Below, one piece after another: positions 1 through 6,013 of a stretch of DNA of 6,874 nucleotides. Source of the DNA: Betaproteobacteria bacterium (lineage in GTDB: Bacteria; Pseudomonadota; Gammaproteobacteria; Burkholderiales; Burkholderiaceae); assembly GCA_013205155.1 (NCBI GenBank), contig JABMMT010000137.1, positions 1-6,874 on the forward strand. Reading direction: 5' to 3'. A program made the translations under genes and the position numbers. Below the pieces are notes generated by a model. It saw only the letters and a program-made list of their open reading frames with translations, made no database searches and had not been told where the DNA came from. Each line of letters begins with the position of its first letter. The first letter of the stretch is position 1.

Positions 1-935
1 CATATATAGTCAGGCGTTTAGGCGCAACGATAGTTGTGATGGCTGTCGTTGCGTTCTTCGTTTTTTCACTTCTGTATCTCACGCCTGGCGATCCTGCGGC
101 AGTGATTGCAGGGGATGTTGCCACCGCAGAAGATATTGCGCGCATTCGTCAATCCTTAGGATTGGATCAACCTTTTTTAGTCAGATTTGGTAATTGGGTT
201 TGGGCCCTTCTTCACGGCGACTTAGGCACCTCTATTTTTAATAATCTGCCTGTATCTAAGTTAATTTCTCAGAGGGTAGAGCCCACCTTATCCTTAACCA
301 TTTGTACCTTAATTGTGGCTATTGTGACTTCAGTACCTTTGGGCGCCATCGCAGCAGCCCGTGCAGAGAGCAAGTTAGATCACGCCATCATGGGATTTTC
401 GGTACTTGGATTTTCCTTGCCAGTCTTTGTGCTTGCTTATCTATTGATACTCCTTTTTTCATTGCAATTACAGTGGTTGCCAGTGCAAGGTTATCGACCG
501 ATTAGTGAGGGTCTTTGGCCTTGGTTCCGCCATTTAATTTTGCCTAGCTTGGCCTTAGGAACAGTTTATGCGGCTCTGATTGCCCGTATTACTCGTGCCA
601 GTGTTTTGGATGTTTTGTCACAAGACTATATTCGTACAGCTCAAGCAAAGGGCTTAAAAGAGCGAGACATCATGATTCATCACGCTCTTAAAAATGCGGC
701 TGTACCCATTATTACGGTGATTGGTATCGGCATTGGTTTATTGATCTCCGGTGCGGTAGTTACTGAAACGGTATTTGCTATACCTGGAATTGGAAGATTG
801 ACCGTCGATGCCATTTTGCGTCGTGACTATCCCATCATTCAGGGGGTCATTCTGATTTTTTCAGCGACCTATGTGATCATCAATCTTGTGATTGATCTGT
901 CATACGTCTTTTTTGATCCGCGCATTCGCTACTAA
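1..935 (+). CDS. DppB-like ABC peptide transporter permease (5' partial)
   Basis: Inner-membrane permease of a peptide/nickel-type (DppB/OppB family) ABC importer; it pairs with the next gene to form the translocation channel. The reading frame is open to the left edge (first full codon at base 3). The residues before the GTG/ATG at 36-41 read YIVRRLGATIVV, the usual DppB N-terminus, so the true start lies upstream and GTG36 is not the start. Numbering from codon 36: rest of TM1 at about 1-16, followed by the family motif LTPGDPA (15-21); a periplasmic stretch at 22-80 with GDLGTSI (61-67); further membrane segments near 86-108, 120-143, 166-186, 222-246 and 268-290. The cytoplasmic EAA loop that docks the ATPases is at about 198-226 (YIRTAQAKGL...HALKNAAVP). 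The C-terminus DPRIRY is typical. The TAA stop overlaps the next ATG by one base. The substrate (dipeptide, oligopeptide, glutathione, other) cannot be told from the permease. Confidence 0.93.
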   Translation, partial: YIVRRLGATIVVMAVVAFFVFSLLYLTPGDPAAVIAGDVATAEDIARIRQSLGLDQPFLVRFGNWVWALLHGDLGTSIFNNLPVSKLISQRVEPTLSLTICTLIVAIVTSVPLGAIAAARAESKLDHAIMGFSVLGFSLPVFVLAYLLILLFSLQLQWLPVQGYRPISEGLWPWFRHLILPSLALGTVYAALIARITRASVLDVLSQDYIRTAQAKGLKERDIMIHHALKNAAVPIITVIGIGIGLLISGAVVTETVFAIPGIGRLTVDAILRRDYPIIQGVILIFSATYVIINLVIDLSYVFFDPRIRY

Positions 936-1843
936 TGAGTATGAGCAATCATTCAAGCCTGAACTCCGCTGATTGGTCGGGAAGACTCTTTAGAGTGAGT
1001 CATTTTTTTAAAGATCAATTACCTGCTCTTTATAAACGCTATCCCTTTGCCGTCATTGGAGCTGCCACCTTAATCTTGATGGGATTTATTGCCATATTTG
1101 CACCTTATTTGGCTACAGTAGATCCTCAAGCGGTCACTCCTTTGAATCGCTTGAAGCCTCCAAGTTGGGAGAATTGGTTTGGCACTGATGCACTAGGGCG
1201 AGATGTATACAGTCGGGTAATGTATGGAACACGTGTATCTCTGACGGTAGGAATTGCAGTAGCTTTTTTAAGTACCGCGATCGGAATGGCCATCGGATTA
1301 GTAACTGGCTTTGTTAGGTGGTTAGATCCAATTGTGATGCGCATTATGGATGGATTGATGTCGATCCCATCTATTTTGCTAGCGATTGCTTTGATGGCTT
1401 TAACCAAGGCCAGCATCGAGAATGTGATTCTTGCGATTACCTTGGCAGAGATCCCTAGAGTAGTGCGTCTAGTCCGCAGTTTAGTGTTAAGTTTGCGAGA
1501 GCAGCCCTATGTTGAAGCCGCTGCTGCTTCTGGAACGCCTTTGATTAAAACTTTATTACGACATATTCTTCCTAATATAGCGGCACCATTGCTGGTTCAA
1601 GCAACTTACATCTGTGCTTCTGCAATGATCACAGAGGCAATCTTGTCTTTTATTGGCGCTGGCACACCGCCCAATATTCCTAGCTGGGGAAATATTATGG
1701 CTGAGTCACGTAGCCTGTTTCAGATTGCTGGCTATCTGATTTTATTTCCTTCTATTTTTCTGTCGGCAACAGTGCTAGCGGTGAACTATTTGGGTGATGG
1801 CTTGCGTGATGCTTTAGATCCTCGCTTATCCAGGAGAATGTAG
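935..1843 (+). CDS. DppC-like ABC peptide transporter permease
   Basis: Second inner-membrane permease (DppC/OppC family) of the same importer, 302 residues, a normal length for the family. Recognisable parts: a short cytoplasmic N-terminus, TM1 at about 37-60, the very characteristic WFGTDALGRDVYSRVMYGTR (81-100), a core of membrane segments between about 101 and 184, the EAA loop at about 192-222 (YVEAAAASG...RHILPNIAAP), the family block LSFIGAGTPPNIPSWG (237-252), a last membrane segment near 263-287, and an LGDGLRDALDPR ending (286-297) that is close to invariant in DppC proteins. The ATG overlaps the TAA of the upstream permease (TAATG). No Shine-Dalgarno is visible, so translation is probably coupled. 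A second ATG two codons later (941) would drop only MS and is an equally possible start. Confidence 0.94.
   Translation: MSMSNHSSLNSADWSGRLFRVSHFFKDQLPALYKRYPFAVIGAATLILMGFIAIFAPYLATVDPQAVTPLNRLKPPSWENWFGTDALGRDVYSRVMYGTRVSLTVGIAVAFLSTAIGMAIGLVTGFVRWLDPIVMRIMDGLMSIPSILLAIALMALTKASIENVILAITLAEIPRVVRLVRSLVLSLREQPYVEAAAASGTPLIKTLLRHILPNIAAPLLVQATYICASAMITEAILSFIGAGTPPNIPSWGNIMAESRSLFQIAGYLILFPSIFLSATVLAVNYLGDGLRDALDPRLSRRM
1832..1836 (+). promoter_or_regulatory. Ribosome binding site of the first ATPase gene
   Basis: AGGAG lies 10 bases before the ATG at 1847, inside the last codons of the DppC-like gene. It is the only clear Shine-Dalgarno in the transporter operon and it supports ATG1847 as the start. 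A GGGG run directly before the ATG (1843-1846) is too close to serve. Confidence 0.6.
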
Positions 1844-1846
1844 GGG

Positions 1847-2848
1847 ATGAGTCAAAACACCGGAAAACCGATTTTAGAAGTAAATGATTTACGTACTTAT
1901 TTTTATACGCGTGATGGTGTTGTGCGTTCGGTTGATGGCGTTTCTTTTTCTGTATCTGAAGGTGAGACACTAGCAATCGTCGGCGAATCGGGCTGCGGTA
2001 AAAGTGTTACCTCTTTATCGATTCTGCGTTTAATTGCATCTCCTCCAGGGAAGATTGTTTCTGGTTCGATCAAATTTCATGGTGAAGATTTATTGGGCTT
2101 CTCAGACGAACAGATGCGTGATATACGTGGCGACAAGATCTCCATGATCTTCCAAGAGCCGATGACCTCTTTAAACCCAGTACTCACCATTGGCAGACAA
2201 ATAGGAGAAGTTTTAGAGTTACATCGTCAGTGCACCAAAGAGGAAGTCCGCACTCGGATTCTCGAGCTACTAAAGATGGTCAATATTCCTGAACCAGAAA
2301 GCCGGATTGACGAATATCCTCATCAACTTTCGGGCGGTATGCGCCAGCGCATCATGATTGCAATGGCTTTGGCTTGTGATCCTGAAATCTTGATTGCAGA
2401 CGAGCCTACAACAGCTTTAGATGTCACGATTCAGGCACAAATTCTCAATTTAATGCGCGAACTCAGAGATCGAACTAGGGCGGCGATTATTTTAATTACC
2501 CACGACCTCGGTGTTGTTGCAGAAATGGCCCAACGGGTGGTGGTTATGTATGCCGGTCGTAAGGTTGAAGAAGCTAACGTGTTTGATTTGTTTGAGAAGC
2601 CTATGCACCCATATACCCTGGGCCTTTTAAACTCTATGCCACGCTTAGATGATGCTGCATCAAAGCGCTTGGTGGAAATTCCGGGGATGGTTCCTTCAAT
2701 GCGAACCGAGATTGTGGGTTGTGCTTTTGCTCCACGCTGTTCATCTGCGACTGAACGTTGCACCCAGGAGTCTCCAGTACTCAAAGATTACGGTGATCAG
2801 CATTGGGTAGCATGCTGGAACCCTGTTTTGATCAAGACTAGTGTATGA
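1847..2848 (+). CDS. DppD-like ABC transporter ATP-binding protein
   Basis: Cytoplasmic ATPase (DppD/OppD family), 333 residues, full length. It binds and hydrolyses ATP as a heterodimer with the next gene product to drive import. Motifs seen: Walker A GESGCGKS (46-53), Q-loop IFQEPMTSLNP (101-111, Gln103), signature LSGGMRQR (161-168), Walker B ILIADEP (181-187, catalytic Glu186), D-loop ALDV (190-193) and H-loop His219 (ITHDLGVVAEMA). After the nucleotide-binding domain come the peptide-family HPYTLGLL segment (254-261) and the C-terminal domain with four cysteines C292, C298, C305 and C323 (GCAFAPRC...RC...AC). This pattern holds a [4Fe-4S] cluster in characterised DppD-type ATPases. All ATPase motifs are intact. 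The gene starts 3 bases after the permease stop with a good ribosome site, and its TGA overlaps the next start (ATGA). Substrate unknown. Confidence 0.96.
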   Translation: MSQNTGKPILEVNDLRTYFYTRDGVVRSVDGVSFSVSEGETLAIVGESGCGKSVTSLSILRLIASPPGKIVSGSIKFHGEDLLGFSDEQMRDIRGDKISMIFQEPMTSLNPVLTIGRQIGEVLELHRQCTKEEVRTRILELLKMVNIPEPESRIDEYPHQLSGGMRQRIMIAMALACDPEILIADEPTTALDVTIQAQILNLMRELRDRTRAAIILITHDLGVVAEMAQRVVVMYAGRKVEEANVFDLFEKPMHPYTLGLLNSMPRLDDAASKRLVEIPGMVPSMRTEIVGCAFAPRCSSATERCTQESPVLKDYGDQHWVACWNPVLIKTSV

Positions 2849-3828
2849 GCAAGACTACAAATAAGCTTTTAGAGCTTAAAAACTTATGTAAACACTATCC
2901 CATACGAAAGGGAATCCTCAGTCGTATTTCTGGCTATGTACATGCAGTTGATGGAGTCAGCTTTTCGATATATGAAGGTGAGACACTTGGATTGGTTGGG
3001 GAAAGTGGCTGTGGAAAATCCTCTGTTGGACGCACGATTCTTCGTCTAATGGATCCCAGCGCAGGTGAGATCTATTGGAAGGGCGAACGAATTGATCAAC
3101 TGACAAGATCCCAAATTCGCCCCTACAGAAAAGAAATCCAAGCAGTGTTTCAAGACCCATACTCTTCTTTGAATCCTCGCATGCGAGCGGCGGACATTGT
3201 TTCTGAGCCTTTGAGGAACTTTGAGAAACTCTCCCAGGCCGAAGGCCGAGAGAGAGTACGCGAACTTTTTGCCTTGGTGGGTTTACGTCCTGATCAAATG
3301 TTACGTTACCCACATGAATTCTCAGGTGGACAGCGCCAACGTTTGGGAATAGCTAGAGCGCTATCAGTCAAGCCTAAGCTGATCATGTGTGATGAGCCAG
3401 TATCCGCCTTAGATGTATCTGTTCAGGCTCAAGTGATTAATCTTTTGGGTGATTTACAAAAAGAATTCGGTGTCTCCTATCTATTTATTGCTCATGACTT
3501 GGCAGTGGTAAAGCATATCAGTCACCGTATTGCAGTGATGTATTTAGGGCGTATTGTTGAGCTAGCAGAAACAGCAGAACTGTTTAATCGTCCATCTCAT
3601 CCCTATACAGAGGCTTTGCTCTCAGCGGTGCCTATTCCAGACCCTAAGCATCAGCGTAAGCAAATTGTATTGGGTGGTGACGTTCCAAGTCCAATCAATC
3701 GCCCAAGCGGATGTCATTTCCATACCCGCTGTATTTATGCTCAAGAGCGTTGTAAAGTAGAGGAGCCTAAATTAGAAGAGACTTCACCTGGACATTTTGT
3801 TGCTTGCCACTTTAAATTAAATACCTAG
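2845..3828 (+). CDS. DppF-like ABC transporter ATP-binding protein
   Basis: Second cytoplasmic ATPase (DppF/OppF family), 327 residues, full length, partner of the preceding ATPase. Motifs seen: LxxLxKHYPIRKG near the N-terminus (8-23), HAVDGVSF (33-40), Walker A GESGCGKS (52-59), Q-loop VFQDPYSSLNPR (101-112, Gln103), signature FSGGQRQR (159-166), Walker B LIMCDEP (179-185, Glu184), ALDVSVQAQ (188-196) and H-loop His217 (IAHDLAVVKHIS). The insert LGRIVELAETAELF (234-247) and HPYTEALLSAVP (252-263) are typical of DppF. The C-terminal cysteines C290, C296, C303 and C321 have exactly the same spacing as in the DppD-like protein. The start overlaps the upstream stop by 4 bases (ATGA) without an obvious Shine-Dalgarno, so translational coupling is likely. 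This is the last gene of the operon; its TAG lies 4 bases from the end of the opposing exporter gene. Confidence 0.96.
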   Translation: MSKTTNKLLELKNLCKHYPIRKGILSRISGYVHAVDGVSFSIYEGETLGLVGESGCGKSSVGRTILRLMDPSAGEIYWKGERIDQLTRSQIRPYRKEIQAVFQDPYSSLNPRMRAADIVSEPLRNFEKLSQAEGRERVRELFALVGLRPDQMLRYPHEFSGGQRQRLGIARALSVKPKLIMCDEPVSALDVSVQAQVINLLGDLQKEFGVSYLFIAHDLAVVKHISHRIAVMYLGRIVELAETAELFNRPSHPYTEALLSAVPIPDPKHQRKQIVLGGDVPSPINRPSGCHFHTRCIYAQERCKVEEPKLEETSPGHFVACHFKLNT

Positions 3829-3832
3829 TCAG

Positions 3833-4459
3833 TTAAATACTTAAAGTCCAAATAGCAGTAGCAATCAGTAGTGCGGCTAAGAAGTAGTTAAATACGACAA
3901 GACGTTTGCCCGTACCAAGCCAGGTCTTAAAAAGAGCTCCAGCCAGGGCATAGCTCATATTACTAACAAATGCAAAGAACATGACTACCGCGCAAGCTAA
4001 CATCAGGCGTTCCTCCGGGTTTATGCTGGGTTGTCCCTCTGCATAAATAATCCAAGAGCCCATGATAGTAATAGCCAAGAGCCAGACCTTAATATTTAAA
4101 AATTGAATCAATACGCCTTTAATGAATCCCATGTTCAGCCTAGCGGGATTGACTTCATGAAACTGCTTACTTTTACAAAGCTTTAGGGCTAACCAAATTA
4201 AATAGGCGCAACCCAAGATTTTGATTCCAAGCCGAATGCTGGGGATTTCAGCGACTAAAGCGCCAATACCAAAACCACAGGCCAGCATAATTAAAAGCCA
4301 TCCAAATGGCACAGCACAGGTAAAGGGAAGTGTGCGTCGAAAGCCCTCGTTAGTTGCAATGGCGGTTGTGAGCATTGTGTTTGGACCAGGAGAGAAGGTC
4401 ATAGCGGCACAAAAAAAGATCAGCGCAATAAATTCATTAAAGCTAAAAATAGATAGCAT
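3833..4459 (-). CDS. LysE/RhtB-family amino acid exporter
   Basis: Small inner-membrane protein of the LysE/RhtB translocator family, whose known members export amino acids (lysine, homoserine, threonine, leucine and others). From the chosen ATG it has 208 residues, close to the family norm of about 205-210. Seen: a hydrophobic N-terminus carrying the hallmark SPGPN (23-27) followed by a charged-glycine stretch NEGFRRTLPF (37-46), YLIWLALKL (86-94), a polar linker (about 95-112), NIKVWLLAI (122-130, where relatives often have NPK.W), and about six hydrophobic segments in all. Start: an in-frame TTG at 4465 would add MN, but ATG at 4459 is preferred because it is a standard codon and gives the family N-terminus. 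Neither has a clear Shine-Dalgarno. The gene follows the M81 gene after 22 bases, so it is probably co-transcribed and coupled. The exported compound cannot be told from sequence; an amino acid released by the upstream hydrolases is inference. Confidence 0.88.
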   Translation of the reverse strand: MLSIFSFNEFIALIFFCAAMTFSPGPNTMLTTAIATNEGFRRTLPFTCAVPFGWLLIMLACGFGIGALVAEIPSIRLGIKILGCAYLIWLALKLCKSKQFHEVNPARLNMGFIKGVLIQFLNIKVWLLAITIMGSWIIYAEGQPSINPEERLMLACAVVMFFAFVSNMSYALAGALFKTWLGTGKRLVVFNYFLAALLIATAIWTLSI

Positions 4460-4481
4460 GTTCAATACTGAATCAATTAGA

Positions 4482-5996
4482 TTAGATTTTCACATCTAGT
4501 GGGTAAATCGGACGCCTAATGTGCTGAATATCAAACCAATCATAATTTGAGCTAGTCGGGCCACCTTGGTCAGAGTCGCACTCAACAAAGCCTTTGCTAA
4601 ACGGGAAAAAAACGGGGCGACAATACATTCTGGACTTGAGCAGCACATAGGTTTTGGATTGCAGCTCAATACCAAGACTCGTCATGACAGCAATGTCATA
4701 AGGTTCAACCCGTTCTGAGCTAATCACAATTTGGGCCTCCTTTGTTTCAAATAGAACACTTGGACCCATATTCAGAATTGAGCCATTAAATATTGGACCA
4801 GTGACTTTGATCTTGCCATCACTAATCGCTTTAACAACCCCAGTAAGTTTTAAGGCTTGTTTTCGCATGCCACGATAAGTCCAGCCAGATTTATTTCCAA
4901 GTTCAATATCTACGGACTGATTGAGTCCGACCTGAATGAGCTTTTGCACAGTTTTAGGATCAGCAATAGGACCCGCTGCAATATTACTGAGGCCATACTG
5001 GAGAGCAGCTTCCAAGATGTCAGTCGTATCACAAGGTCCGCCAGACATCACGTTATCACTGTGATCCAAAAGTAAAACTGGCCCTAGTGTTGCTAATTGT
5101 GTGAGTTCACGTGCTGTATTGAGTGCTTGTGAAAGTGGAATACTCTGATAAATAAAGCCATCTGCTTGGGACAGAATCATTGCTTGGAGCTCATCAGCAA
5201 CTTGATTTTCAAGTTCAGAAAAGTGAGGGTGATGTTGATCCGCAATCACAATCACTGACATACCCGCATCATGAAAGTCAGCCAGACTAAAGCCAGCCAA
5301 GATGGAGATTCCTAAAATGCCTGGCTTTTTTTCCATTTCGATAGCTGCTTGTACTGCCGCTTTCATTGCACCTTCATTGGTATTGCTTCTAAGGGTATGA
5401 GATAGCAAGGGGATTTGACGGTAAGCCATTGAGGGTTTAATCTTCCCCTGAAGCATGTCTCGTAATAGCTCGCCAGCGTGCAGGCCGGTTTCATACATAT
5501 CAATATGAGGGTAAGTTTTAAAACTCACCATAACATCACAGTTCTGAACCATCGCAGGAGTGACATTAGCGTGTAGATCAAGTGCTACTGCAATTGGAGT
5601 ATTCGGTGCAATCGACCTAATTCTTTTTAAGAGATCACCTTCACCGTCCACTGCAAATTCAGAAACCATGGCACCATGCAGATCAAGCAAAACAGCATCA
5701 CAACCTTGTTTAACAGCGTCCACAATGCTATTGCAAATACGCTCATACGCCTTGCCATTAACAGTTCCACTGGGATTTGAAAATGCGCATACTGGTGTCA
5801 CAATTTCTACATTCTCGCTTTTGGCAATTTGAATAAAAGCACCCATTGCTGTTCTTGCATTTTCTTGATCTTGATAGGCGTCCTGATTCCAAAGTGGATT
5901 GAACGCCTCTAGTGGAGTGGGGATGGGTGAGAATGTATTAGTTTCATGCTGAAAGCGCGCGATGACCCATTTACCTAAACTCTTTTTCTCTTGCAT
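4482..5996 (-). CDS. MlrC-like M81 family metallopeptidase
   Basis: 504-residue cytoplasmic protein (no signal peptide or membrane segment) of the M81/MlrC family, named after the Sphingomonas enzyme that degrades linearised microcystin. Most homologues have unknown substrates, so microcystin breakdown should not be assumed. N-terminal domain: RFQHETNTFSP (14-24), NPSGTV (74-79), LDLHGAM (104-110), DGEGDLL (117-123), ALDLHANV (138-145), TYPHIDMYETG (161-171). The His/Asp residues of DLHA and YPHID are the probable metal ligands. C-terminal MlrC domain: LDHSDNVMSGGPCDTTDIL (310-328), GPIADP (342-347), GSILNMGPS (405-413), and an ending RRPIYPLD (494-501) that matches the conserved family C-terminus. 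The length is normal, and the N-terminal and C-terminal signatures are both present, so the gene is intact. ATG5996 has GGTAGG just upstream. It sits 17 bases after the M20 hydrolase gene, which suggests the two enzymes act on related compounds. Confidence 0.92.
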   Translation of the reverse strand: MQEKKSLGKWVIARFQHETNTFSPIPTPLEAFNPLWNQDAYQDQENARTAMGAFIQIAKSENVEIVTPVCAFSNPSGTVNGKAYERICNSIVDAVKQGCDAVLLDLHGAMVSEFAVDGEGDLLKRIRSIAPNTPIAVALDLHANVTPAMVQNCDVMVSFKTYPHIDMYETGLHAGELLRDMLQGKIKPSMAYRQIPLLSHTLRSNTNEGAMKAAVQAAIEMEKKPGILGISILAGFSLADFHDAGMSVIVIADQHHPHFSELENQVADELQAMILSQADGFIYQSIPLSQALNTARELTQLATLGPVLLLDHSDNVMSGGPCDTTDILEAALQYGLSNIAAGPIADPKTVQKLIQVGLNQSVDIELGNKSGWTYRGMRKQALKLTGVVKAISDGKIKVTGPIFNGSILNMGPSVLFETKEAQIVISSERVEPYDIAVMTSLGIELQSKTYVLLKSRMYCRPVFFPFSKGFVECDSDQGGPTSSNYDWFDIQHIRRPIYPLDVKI

Positions 5997-6000
5997 CAGA

Positions 6001-6006
6001 CCTACC
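6001..6006 (-). promoter_or_regulatory. Probable ribosome binding site of the M81 gene
   Basis: On the minus strand GGTAGG is followed by 4 bases and then ATG5996. The spacing is on the short side, but it is the only purine-rich site in the 17-base gap after the upstream hydrolase stop, and it supports ATG5996 as the start. Confidence 0.45.
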
Positions 6007-6013
6007 GTATAAA

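Noticed and set aside
36..41. GTG/ATG at 36-41 as the start of the first permease
   Set aside because: In-frame codons before it encode the conserved DppB N-terminus (YIVRRLGATI) and the frame is open to the edge, so the gene is cut by the window rather than starting here.
2431..3313. Minus-strand open frames of 117 and 118 codons opposite the two ATPase genes
   Set aside because: Both are antisense to strongly conserved ATPase coding sequence and show no protein-family features.
3810..3846. Inverted repeat CTTTAA (3810-3815) / TTAAAG (3841-3846) and direct repeat TTAAATAC (3817-3824, 3833-3840) at the convergent junction, considered as terminator or recombination site
   Set aside because: The 6-base AT-rich stem with a 25-base loop is too weak for a terminator and lacks a T-run; the 8-base direct repeat is plausible by chance in AT-rich sequence.
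4221..4499. Plus-strand open frame of 92 codons opposite the exporter
   Set aside because: It is antisense to a well-supported membrane protein gene, has no recognisable domain and no clear ribosome site; an antisense shadow.
4482..5996. Calling the M81 gene a true microcystin-degrading mlrC
   Set aside because: Family membership is clear, but no other mlr genes are present and most family members are of unknown substrate.
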